DNA from: Gracilariopsis chorda
Taxonomy: Eukaryota; Rhodophyta; Florideophyceae; Gracilariales; Gracilariaceae
Length of the DNA: 64,000 nucleotides
Assembly (NCBI GenBank): GCA_003194525.1
Contig: NBIV01000004.1
Coordinates: forward strand, 62,001-126,000
Direction: 5' to 3'
In this document: positions 49,591-59,321 of the stretch, piece after piece
Layout of the letters: every line of letters begins with the position of its first letter
Position numbering within the stretch: position 1 is the stretch's first letter
The notes under the pieces: model-generated
The model's database searches: none
The model's input: only the letters and a program-made list of their open reading frames with translations
Told to the model about the DNA's origin: nothing
Translations under genes and position numbers: made by a program

Positions 49591-50303
49591 GGTACACGTG
49601 GAACACGGGCGTTGGCAAAGGTTGCGGGCAAGGATAGATAGTGAACGGGTGGTTGTTATATGTTTATTTAATTATCTATTTAATTAGTTATTACACTAGG
49701 GAAGCCACACTACTTAGTGCGCTGGCCTCACGGCCACCGCACCATTAAATCTTCCTCAAAAAGGGTGTTCTACTCCAAGAACCTGGCTCTGAGCTCATTC
49801 GCCTTCGGCGGTACTCGACTCCAATTAGGAGAGATATCCCGTTGCCTACGGTGTGGTCAACCCCCTTGCTGGCCAAGATACCCCTCTTGAGGATTGTTTC
49901 CATTGTTTTGGTTTCGCCCGTGTATACGGTATATTTCTCGGCAGTGCCAGGCCTCCCCCAAGCCACTCGCGTGACTCGTTGTCGTCCGTTTCCTTTGTCA
50001 AATTCCCCCCATATTCCTTTATATTTCCCCTTTCCTATTTAGGATAGTTCCCGCTATCCGCGGCTCATACCGACATCTGTCGTGTGTGCGCCGCTGTGTG
50101 GAGTCATCCCTCCTCACCGGAGTATTGCATTGTGTTACAGGTTTACCTATTCACCTTCCTGCGCTAGTCGCGAAGGTTGACCTCGGTTTACACCCGACTT
50201 CGTAGTGTCATCCCTGTAAGGGCTCTTTAGCTGTGCGACCCTCGTGAGAGGAAGATCCCGAACGTCTTCGGCCTGTTTTCCCATCACTGGGCATTGCACC
50301 ACA
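49591..50303 (+). repeat. structured repeat, copy A
   Basis: About 713 bp, diverged direct repeat of 50648..51369. Shared landmarks in order: ACACGTGG-ACACGG, an A/T-rich stretch, ACTTAGTGCG hairpin (GTGCGCTGGCC/GGCCACCGCAC, one C-C mismatch), CTATCCGCGG, ACCTTC..GCG/CGC..GAAGGT hairpin, and CCTCGTGAGAGGAAGATCCC (50240..50259) continuing identically to GTCTT (50268), ending GGGCATTGCACCACA. No protein frame is conserved between copies. Could be an LTR, an untranslated leader, or a non-autonomous element. Strand given is nominal. Confidence 0.7.
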
Positions 50304-50647
50304 ATTCTTTGATCAGAACTGTGGAACCGTTTAGTGTCGTTCTAGTATGCTCGGTTTCATTTATAAATGGCAAAAAAGGGAGCCACACTACAGTGAACAA
50401 GTGTTTGGATTGATTGAATTTCGTGAATCTATTTCCCGTTTCGCATTCTATAGTCTACATACGTCCTTACTAGGGTCTAGGTTGCACTTTTGGCCTTCTT
50501 GGTGCCATTAACTGTAGTAGTCTTTACCCTCAGACGCACTACTTGAAGTGCAACGCCCTCAGGTAGGGATTCTTGGTACTTGAACGCTTTCCCGATATTA
50601 TCGGTTGTGTAGTGTGTATATGAACTACGCCCCACTAAGGTGGATAT

Positions 50648-51369
50648 GGACACGTGGGACACGGTTTTGGGTCAATTGGCGGTTGGCCACAGTAGTGGAT
50701 GTTGCCACGAAATGTGGAGTATTTTACTTAATATTATTTATTATTTTCACACCCATTTCTGGGAAGCTAGTACTTAGTGCGACGGCGCACTGCCGTCGCA
50801 CCAGTAAAACCTTCCCCAACAAGGGACCCCAACCTGGGGAATTGGCTCTAGTTGTTGCCGCTTGCGCGCGTACTCTACTCCTCCTTGGAGGGAAACGCCG
50901 TAAACCACGGGACATCTAACCCCCTTGCACATCTAAAGAAGCCCATACTTGGGAGTATAATTGTTCCAATTGCATTGGTGTTTCGCCCTGTATAGGGATA
51001 TTGTTACCGGCATCGCCGTATCCGTTCGTCGCTCTCGCGACTCACATCGTCCTCTCTTCCTCCTCTTCGCCCTTCCCTTTCTCCCTTTTTAGGGTAGCAC
51101 CTCCCGCTATCCGCGGCCCTCGTGTGCGCATCCGCTCACACACCCCCACTTACGTGGAAACATACCTCTACCGAGGACCACATCCCGCTCACGCAGATAC
51201 CGATTCTTCGCCTTCACCTCCCTGCGCAAATCGCGACAGGTGTCCCTGGTCTTACAAACCGGCTTCGCCGTGACACCTCTGGGAGGGCTCTACCCAACTG
51301 AGTTCACCTCGTGAGAGGAAGATCCCGAACGTCTTTCGGTGTTTTTCCCCTTTGGGGCATTGCACCACA
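50648..51369 (+). repeat. structured repeat, copy B
   Basis: About 722 bp, homologous to 49591..50303 along its whole length but strongly diverged. It has a perfect 10-bp hairpin GTGCGACGGC/GCCGTCGCAC with loop GCACT (50777..50801), CTATCCGCGG, CACCT..GCG/CGC..AGGTG, and the 29-bp block 51307..51335 identical to copy A. The two copies are separated by ~345 bp of unique sequence. Confidence 0.7.
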
Positions 51370-52039
51370 CTACTCTACCGTCGATCGGCTCTAATCTGCA
51401 CGAGCAAAGCCGGTGGCTTGGTGGGTTTACTAAAACTTTGTGGACTGTACAAGGACATTACTGCTTCTTCTGCGGGGTATAATAGCTACCAAAGGCTGGT
51501 GCTGTACCTTTGGCAGATACAGGATCTATCTGCGAAGGTAAAGGGTTAAGATTGCTACATTCTGACGCCACAGGAAGGGAATGTAGATACTGCACCTGAC
51601 AGCTGCAATGCAATCGATGCTGCACGGGAATCGACGGCGGCTCTCCAGGCAGTGTCAAAACAAGCGTGAAGGAGTATTAACTCCACAGCTCAAGGTCAAC
51701 GGCACCCTCTGACCTCAACCCCCTCTTCTCTATGGGACGAGTTTCTTCTTCTTCTATATATGTGGGAAAGCGATCGTCCGGGATGGATAGCTCAGTTGGT
51801 ATCTGGGTGTCGAGGTGACACCTCACGAATGGCAAACTGGCGAGATGTCCCGACAGCGGAAGGACGTACACACGTGGACTACGGAGGACCACACTGTGTT
51901 GTGCACCAACCCAGGTGGAGGTGCCAGACCTGCACCGTAAAATTTTATTTACTTTTAGACGCACCGTGGTTAGGGCTAATAGACGGACAGTAGCAGTCGA
52001 CCCGGGGGGGTTCACAGTATATCTGACATGTATCTCACC
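51370..52039. other. repeat-rich intergenic DNA
   Basis: Contains GGTAAAGGGTTAAGATTGCTAC (51537..51558), a copy of the recurring motif. TAGCTCAGTTGG (51788..51799) matches a Pol III A box but no B box follows at a tRNA distance. No gene is supported. Confidence 0.4.
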
Positions 52040-52470
52040 TGCCCCTCCCTCACGGGCTGACCGAAATATAGGTGCAGTATGATCGGTGGCACCCACCGCC
52101 AACTAAAAACAGGCGTCGTTGGACCACCCGGACTAGCACCTAGTTGTAGCCCACAATGCAGACCGCGTGCTGACTTGCGCCGCTATTTTTGCACTGTCAT
52201 TTCCCCAAGGTGTCTGGCCGCCAACACTCACCGCATAAGCACTGACGATGTCTGACGTAGTTGCCCGTCCGGTTCCACTGCCTGCGCCCGGCGCCTCCTG
52301 ACTCCCAGCATGTCTGGATTCTAGAGACCAGTCCCCGTTCCGGCCTCTCTAGGAGCATTGCGCACACTAGCCGCCCACGCCACGGCCGACCGAGTGGCAC
52401 CGCATCCCTAAAGGTAACGCACCTTTGCAAAATACATCTCACCTATCTCCCAGTCTGGTTTGACCATATT
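52040..52470. repeat. second repeat family, copy 1
   Basis: Diverged homologue of about 53740..54150. The best-conserved block is TGACGTAGTTGCCCGTCCGG (52252..52271) with CGGCGCCTCCTGACT further on; an upstream block CGTC-(8 nt)-CCGGACTAG also aligns. This copy lies just outside the GST pseudogene; the other copy lies inside the hAT element. Confidence 0.55.
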
Positions 52471-52542
52471 TTGGAGACAGTAACGCCCACCACCGTTTCT
52501 CAAGTACACCTACAATAGAATGTCGGGTGTGATACAGTCTCG

Positions 52543-53220
52543 AGATTACCTCAGAGGCTAAGCGTTATCGTCTTTATGTTTCTCTGGCTTGTCCAGCGGA
52601 CCACTGTTGTCTGATAGCGCGGGCTGTGAAAGGTGTTAATGAGATCTTGCCGACTACTGTGGTTCATCACTGCAAGGACTCCGAGGGGTGGAGATTGGTC
52701 ATGAGAGATTAAGAAAATGTTCCTGAACGGTGCGAACCATAGCCCCTGTTTGGGTAGAAGAGAATCTGTAAACTGTACTTCCAGTAGAATCCTGGGTGTC
52801 GTGGCTCGTTCACGGTCCTGATCCTCTGAGACACTGAGCATAACACAATCGTCAGGAAAAAGGCTCACAGATCACTGTGATGTTAAATGGCAAGTTCAGT
52901 GGTTGCGCAAAGAATGCAAATGTGAATGTGGATCCGTATTATCTGCATAAACAAATCGATAAGCTAACGCATTCAATCTCTAACTTAGACGGTGGTTTTC
53001 ACAACTGTGGCTTTGCCAAAAGTCAAGCAGCCTATGAGGAGACTTGTAGTAAGCTGTTTGAGCGTCTTGACGGATGGCAGGTACAACTATCGTTCTCAAA
53101 GTATCTGCTTGGAGATTCACTGTAACCAATATTCGTCTGTTTGCCACACTGACTCGCTTTGACTCTGTTTTAGTGCGGTTTTTTAGAACGAACAATAAGC
53201 GTATCACGGACGACCACAAT
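52543..53220 (+). pseudogene. Xi-class GST pseudogene, 5' part
   Basis: Aligns base by base with the live gene from about 19404 to 20079: CTAAGCGTTATCGTCTTTATG, GATCTTGCCG, TGTGGTTCA, GCGAACCA-AGCCCCTGTTTGGG, and so on. It has several stop codons (for example TGATAG in place of TGATAACG and GAGATTAAG) and small indels. CPADHC replaces the CPWAHR active site. At 53161..53190 it is one base shorter than the live gene, where the live gene has A5. It is cut at 53220 by the hAT element, at the codons for DYPN. Confidence 0.85.
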
Positions 53221-53722
53221 CAGGGGTGGGTTGCAATCGTTTGGATTGCAATTAATTGCAATGCGAAGAATCCAATCCGGGACTGCTCGTCTTCTTCTGG
53301 ATTGCAATTTGATAGGAGCATAGGCACCCCATCATCCCATCAGATTGACAATCTGCATAGTTTGCGCCAGTTTTTATAGTCGTTACCGTAATCTAACAAT
53401 TTCACTATAAGTACTGTACACCAAAGTTCTCAACGGATCTGTGAAAAGGGGTTGTTGTGGTAGAGCGACCATACGGGCGTCAGATCATGACGGGCGACAG
53501 CGAACACCGATGCGCGATGACGTGAAAGACTGGACGGTGGACAGATGGCAAGAGTGCACCTGACCGGCACGGTGCATTTGGGGACTGTTGAGACGGGATA
53601 CACGTGTCCGATCGGAAAGAAGGGCAGGCGTGCCTGCAAGACCCTAGATAATTTTTGATTGGTTTTTAGGTAGTGCGTACGCAGGCCTGCCATTGGCCAA
53701 TATCTCCCGAGGTGCTTCGTCG

Positions 53723-53738
53723 CCGAGGTGCACCTCGG
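53723..53738. repeat. 16-bp perfect palindrome
   Basis: CCGAGGTGCACCTCGG inside the hAT element, next to the second repeat family copy. Confidence 0.7.
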
Positions 53739-53739
53739 G

Positions 53740-54150
53740 GCCGGCGGGTCTATTTAGGATGACAGTACCCCCCGAGCCCCATGAACGAGTAAAGGCAGAC
53801 GTCATCCCACCAAACGGACTAGTTTCTTGTTCTAGTTGGCGATACAGACTGCCCACTAGCTTGAACTACTACTTCGCATGGTAAATCACGAGCGGTACAC
53901 GACCGCCAACGCTCTACGCATGCTCCCTGACCACGCCTGACGCAGTTGCCCGTCCGGTTCGGCAGCCCTCGACCGGCGTCTCCTGACTTCTACCGTTCAG
54001 ATCACCGTGCGCATCTTCCGCCAGGGCTATCTAGGAAATCCTTATAGTGAACGCTGAGGCACGTTCGACCGGTCAGCATCTTGTGCTAAAGCATTGCATT
54101 TCCTTACCTTTTGCCACAAAACCAACCACCAGACTACAGACCAACCTTTC
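53740..54150. repeat. second repeat family, copy 2, inside the hAT element
   Basis: Diverged homologue of 52040..52470: TGACGCAGTTGCCCGTCCGG (53938..53957) followed by CGGCGTCTCCTGACT, with ACGTC and ACGGACTAG upstream. Its presence inside the hAT means either nested insertion or that the repeat is part of related elements. Confidence 0.55.
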
Positions 54151-54187
54151 TTCTTTGTACTGTTAGACAGCTAGCACAAGCAAGAAA

Positions 54188-54379
54188 ATGGGCTTTTTCA
54201 TGACAATACCTACACCGAAACAAGTCGTTCAGACGCTTATAGAGTTTCAATGGACAGAACATAAGCATATCAAATGCAAATCAGGAGAGCTCAAACAGAT
54301 AGATCATCTGGTATTTCAATGCCCCAATGAGCATTGCAAAGAGTGTGGTATTCCACTAATGCCTGTACGGCCTCGGTAG
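54188..54379 (+). CDS. 63-aa hypothetical with Cys/His cluster, inside the hAT
   Basis: Short frame from ATG 54188 containing WTEHKHIKCKSGELK and FQCPNEHCKECGIPL. The C-x4-C-x2-C spacing could bind zinc. It is not a recognised BED finger and may be chance. Confidence 0.25.
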   Translation: MGFFMTIPTPKQVVQTLIEFQWTEHKHIKCKSGELKQIDHLVFQCPNEHCKECGIPLMPVRPR

Positions 54380-55179
54380 CGGGGTGGAAAGCCACAAACG
54401 AACCATGGTTGTGGGTGTCGCCTACCGAGCGAAGGGGCTAGAAGTCAGTACCACGGTGTGAGCACCTATAGCGAGAAAACCACGTGTGTGAGTAATGTGA
54501 CCGAGAGCGGAGACCCAGCGTAGCCAAAAGATAACAATATCAGATGACCCTGTGGCAAACACATCAAAATAACAGACAGAATAACAAAACATACACAGTC
54601 AGCTGTACGACACGTGAAGCTATCCTCGTAACAAAGAGCCATAGCTCAGAAGCAATTAAGCACTGATGCTATAGGTGCCCCTGTGTGGAATACGACTTAG
54701 GAGTCTCACGGTCTGACCAAAAGGTCTTGAGTTGGGGGTGTTGGTTGGCCTTCGCCTCCCTCACCTAGGCAGGTCGCCCTTTACTAGGCTGCGAAGCCAT
54801 GCAGTAGTTTAACTGTAATGCCTAAATGTGTGGCTCTCCACTAACTACATTAACAATAAATAAAGTAGAATAAAACTAATAATTAGTGGAGGCCCACTAC
54901 AGTACCAAAACTTACTACTCTTAGTTCACATTCTTCCATAAAGGGGTTCCTTTCCTAAACCTCGCTGTACAGCCATGTACTGTAGCCGAAAGCTATGAAT
55001 GTCTTCCTCGACTTAACTCATCATTCGGTGATCTGATACCACTGCATCTCGAATGCTACAAAGAGAAGGACAGAGAACTCCACTGCCAAAAAAGCAAAGT
55101 GTATAATAATCCTGCTTGATATCTTAAGGCATGCATTGCACACAGTTACGACGTTACGTTAATACAGCTCTATCACGAC

Positions 55180-56723
55180 ATGTTTAAACAAAAAACGTAT
55201 CCCGGTCAAGAAACGCCGTCTACTTTCTTTCTGAAGATAACGCCCAAAAGAAAAAGCTTTGATTCTATACGATTAATCGTCTTCAACAATATGCCGTTAA
55301 ACACAGTTGAAGATGAAAACATTTGTAACTTTTCGAGACATAGCGAACGTTTCTCGCGAGGAAGAATCAAAACTGTACTATACAAACTCACAGAACTTGT
55401 GCAAAAGCGAATTGAAATGGACGTAAATGCCGCAACACGTGGTGCAATTCTCCACGACGGATGGACTTGCGGCGGAGTACAACACATCGGGTTTTACGCA
55501 TCCTATATAACGGAACCAAGAACGGTAAGAACGAAAACGGACCCAGGTCTCGTGGAAACGTACAGCTAGCACTTTTCTTTTGCTATCCGATGGCAAAACG
55601 TGCAGCTTAGCCAGAACAAGAAGACGCCGGAGAGACAGGTCTTGACGAAGCGGTTTCTTTTTGCGGGGAAATTCACGCGCCACATATCAGATCGATGTTT
55701 CATTTTTACAACGTCGATTTATTATTATGGGCCGTGTGCTAGACAGCGAATAAATGCAAAGTGAAAATAAAGGTCGCAAGTTTACTTTGAATTCCCAATG
55801 TTGCGTTCAAGAGTCATTTGCTCAATATGGATTTGAACTGTATGGTGAAGGGCAAAAGAGATCTTGAAACCACATTGGCATCCGTCCATGGCACTATGCT
55901 ACACTGCAAGCACAGTTTGCAAAATGCCGCTTTACTGCGCAACATAGTCTATGTTTGCCCGGTTTTACGTAATCAGAAACGCTGGTTTGGTATGCTCTAT
56001 ATGCTTGAACGTTTTCTACGGATCAACGATGAGTTTATTGAGATAAGTCAAGACGAGAACTGTAATTTATCGTTCATTACCAGCCAAGCATTGAAGAACA
56101 AAGTACAGCGCTACTGCAAGCAACTGCCACCGATTGACTTGACCAAAAAGGAACTTCAAACTAGAAACATTTCGTTGTGGCATTGTCAGTATGCTATGTA
56201 TTTGTTGGTGGATGACGTGCGCCCCGGTTTCAATGATTCTGATTCTCCCTTTTTTCTGTGCTTCTTGAAGAATAGGTATGTCGCGAATGATGTTGAGATC
56301 TTACATGATCCCTGCTTTGAGACTGAAGTTTGTAAGATTTTGGATCATTTTACGGCTGCGATGACGCACGTAGAAAAAAATTGTGTGTCAAAGGTTTTTT
56401 TGCCGGTGGAAGATTCTGAGAGTGACGATGGCATTTTGTCTAACAGTGTCGAAGAATACAAGTAGCGTCTACATCGTCGAAAGCACAGAAAGATATGTTC
56501 GAAAGCGCGACATATACATTGCGATTTTAGTCTTGGTTCTGTAGCGGAAGTGGAGAGGTTGTGGTCTATGGCGGACCAGATTCTATCGGATGATCGTATG
56601 CGCACTAGTCCGCAGTTGTTTGAAGCTATTATTTTCCTTCGTGTGAACGCAAGGTTTTGGGACATACATCTGGTTCAGGAAGCGTTTGCATTATTTATGA
56701 ATAACAGTGAAGGCATTCATTGA
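55180..56723 (+). pseudogene. hAT transposase pseudogene
   Basis: Fragments of one hAT transposase in two frames. Frame 1 (55180..55569): RGAILHDGWTCGGVQHIGF, the region around the first catalytic Asp. Then, in the frame of 55818, FHFYNVDLLLWAVC, stop, TANKCKVKIKVASLL, stop, IPNVAFKSHLLNMDLN (the N-K..llg.P.vgC.sH.LNL block). 55818..56465 follows with WHCQYAMYLLVDD. After an in-frame stop at 56463 the C-terminal dimerisation domain continues to 56723: SVAEVERLWSMADQILSD, SPQLFEAIIFLRVNARFWD. At least three stops and one frameshift make it inactive. Confidence 0.8.
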
Positions 56724-56858
56724 TTAGGATTGCAATCGAGATTGCTTTCAAAGCGGAAGATTGCAATCAAGATTTGGTTAGATAAAGAGATTGCAATCGC
56801 GATTGCGATTGTTGTTACGAAAAACCATCCCATCTCCATCGAGTTGGTTCCATGCCTG

Positions 56859-57035
56859 ACCCTAATCTTTTAGTGCAAGGCCTTTAAGAGGTATCCAATG
56901 GTCACAACCAGGACCCAACATGCGTGGTTCAGTCTCTTCGATACTTGTTGGCGTGATTTGCCTAGAACAATTTGGGGCCATCTGCGCCATCGAAGTTGGT
57001 TGTTTTCTCTTACAAGACTTTCATGTTTGGCGTTC
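56859..57035 (+). pseudogene. Xi-class GST pseudogene, 3' part and flank
   Basis: Starts with the right target duplication ACCCTAAT, continuing CTTTTAGTGCAAGGCCTTTA (live: CTTTCAGGTTTTACC...CCTTTA) to about 56900. At 56963..57035, AGAACAATTTGGGGCCATCT and TACAAGACTTTCAT match the live gene's 3' flank at 21136..21193. The intervening ~1 kb of the live locus is missing. Confidence 0.65.
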
Positions 57036-59321
57036 ACTTGAAGGCTATCGCGAGCGCTTGCTCTGTATGCAATATGCGTTGTGAGAAGAAGAAGTAGAAG
57101 AAGGAGATGATGATAATTGTGACAAGTTTGCAGTAATATGGGAGCTTTTTGTGCTTGTTTGTGGAGATACAGGTCGAAAAGGATGGCGAGCAGCTGTGGG
57201 ACCGCTGTGGGTTGTGGGCATAGAGCGACGCAAAGAGAGAGCGTGCTCTGCTTATACGTGTATTGGCAAGAAAAGGTTTAGTGGAAGGAAGGTGGGCTTT
57301 TGGCGAGAAAAGGAATAGTTAGGTTGGATGTGGAATGCAAACTCGGAGGGGTGGAAAGGGTATTGTGGATATGTTTAACACGGTATGTGGTGACGTGATG
57401 CAGATGTGGTGAAGAGAGCGGCAGGTTGGGAGGATATCTAAAAGGAAGAGGGGTGTATTGTGCCGTTTTGAATGACATCAAGGAGGATGCACAAGTGGTG
57501 GTGCTGTACGGTTAGGAGTTGTGTGGTAAAATTAGGTTGTTGAAGTGGTAACATGTTGGCATCGCTTACACTGAGAAGTTGGGGTTAATTACATGTGACG
57601 AGGTGTAGAAGTGGTGGTGGCATTGTGGTGATGAATAAAGGTGATGTTGTTGTGCGAACGGAACAGGCATGGGAACAATGAGAGCTGTGGTTCGATGCTG
57701 CCAGACATATCGACTGACGACAATATCGGACAGAACAGGTGTGCGCATGAATGGGACGCAGGAATATTTTCTGAAGCTGTGGCCACAGCGAAATTGGTAG
57801 TGGAGAAGAAAGGGGTGTGAACGAAAATCGAAGTGATGTGAGCGTCGGTTGGGAGGTTGAGACGTTTCGGGAGCAAGGGGGCACTGGGAGCGGCTGAGAG
57901 CAAGTGAGGTGGATATGCGTTCGACAGGGGTGATGCGAGGGTAAGTGCGTACGGAAGCAGAACAAGTTTGTGGTGCGCGATGTACGAGGGGGAGGAACGC
58001 TCTAGAGAGCGTCAGGAAAGGGTGAAGGGGTGCGGTAAACTTGTGGTAGGGGGGGAAGACAAAAGAAGGGGGGCGCTGCGGGGGAGAATGTGGCCAGTGC
58101 CAAGAAGGATAAAAAGACTCGAGACTTCATATATTTTTTATGGTTTGAGGGGGTAGACACAGACACACTCGCTTGGAACGATGAATTGAACGTGGAACGA
58201 CGGGAGGAGGGGGGCGGAACGCAGCGGCGGGACAAGGGCGCGGTTGAGAAAAAGGTTGTAAAGCGCTGAGTTGTTGATTATAGTGAGGGGGAAGGAAGTG
58301 GACGGATGACGGGGCTGCGGATGCAATGAAAGCGCGGGCCGCGCCGATGGGAGTAGCGGGCAGTAAAAGTGGCGGGGGAAGGACGGCAAGTAGCTTTTGG
58401 TACCGTTGGTGGCCACGGGTCTCTACACACGCATACAACAAAGAAGGGCACGAAGACAGCGATCTCAGTGCAGAAGTTGCGCAACAAACAAAAGGAGCAG
58501 CCGCTTCCACCACCGCGACTTACAATGTCATTGCTGGAGCGGCTGCGGGCGACGCTGACGCGCGCGCAACGCCAAGACGGGAGCATTCGACGGTTGAAAC
58601 CAAAAAATTCAAACGGCTGGGCGGCGAGCCCGATCGGGGCGGCGGCTGAGTCGGTGCAGGTCGCGCCATGGGCGCGCGCGCAGCCCCCGCGTGCGCCGCC
58701 GCAACTTTGTACAACCAAAAAGTATCGCCCTCTGCGCACGGCTTCGGCACGACGTGCCATTTCGCGTCCGCCACCGCCACCGTCAACGCCCATCTCACAC
58801 AACACCACATCCACACTATCTACGCCTCGCTGCAACCACCCCTGCCAATCGCACCAACCACCCCCCCCCCCCCCACCTCTGCCCCCTCACACCCCCCACC
58901 CCCCCCTCCCTCCCCCTCCCTCCCCCCCCCCCCCTTCTTCCACCCGTCTCCCCTCCCCCTCCCCTCTCCTCCCTTCTGCCCCCTCTACCTCCTCCCTCCC
59001 CCCCCCTTTCTTCCACTTTCGCGCCATTTCCCCCCACTCCACCGTTCTCCAACTACCTCCGCCTTCTCCCAAACCATACTACTCCCACTCCCACTACTCC
59101 TCCACCCTTCTACCCCCGCCCCCTTCCCTTCAACCCAAAACCCTACCTCTTCCCACTGGTAGAGAACCCGTACCCGCGCAACCGACAAAACATCCCATCC
59201 CGCTCCCCCATTCGCCACTTCCGCTTCGCTTCGCTCTCCCATCTTTCTTCGCGCTTTTCTCTCCTCCTCATATTCGCAACACCCCCAACCCCGCCCGCCC
59301 TCTTTTCTCTTCTCCCACACC
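57036..59321. promoter_or_regulatory. PP1 upstream region with strong strand asymmetry
   Basis: 2.3 kb without a supported gene. 57040-58320 is purine-rich on the + strand. 58770-59320, just before the PP1 ATG, is pyrimidine-rich with C tracts at 58859..58872 and 58922..58933. Long Pro/Ser-rich frames on either strand here follow from this composition and are not taken as genes. Confidence 0.5.

Larger units (their letters stand above)
53221..56858 (+). mobile_element. hAT-superfamily transposon inserted in the GST pseudogene
   Basis: 3,638 bp. Terminal inverted repeats CAGGGGTGG (53221) and CCATGCCTG (56850..56858; its complement CAGGCATGG matches 7 of 9). Subterminal GATTGCAATC-type repeats cluster at both ends (53231-53310 and 56728-56810), as hAT transposases require. 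The 8-bp flanks ACCACAAT (53213..53220) and ACCCTAAT (56859..56866) are the target-site duplication; the live GST gene has ACCCTAAT exactly once at this place. A broken transposase lies inside. An unrelated repeat copy and a 63-codon frame are also inside. Confidence 0.85.

Noticed and set aside
49591-51369. Repeats A and B as the two LTRs of one retrotransposon
   Set aside because: They are too diverged to be LTRs of one insertion, the interval is only ~345 bp, and no primer-binding site or polypurine tract is seen; solo LTRs remain possible.
51788-51831. tRNA-like start with TAGCTCAGTTGG
   Set aside because: No cloverleaf and no B box at a workable distance; at most a tRNA-derived relic.
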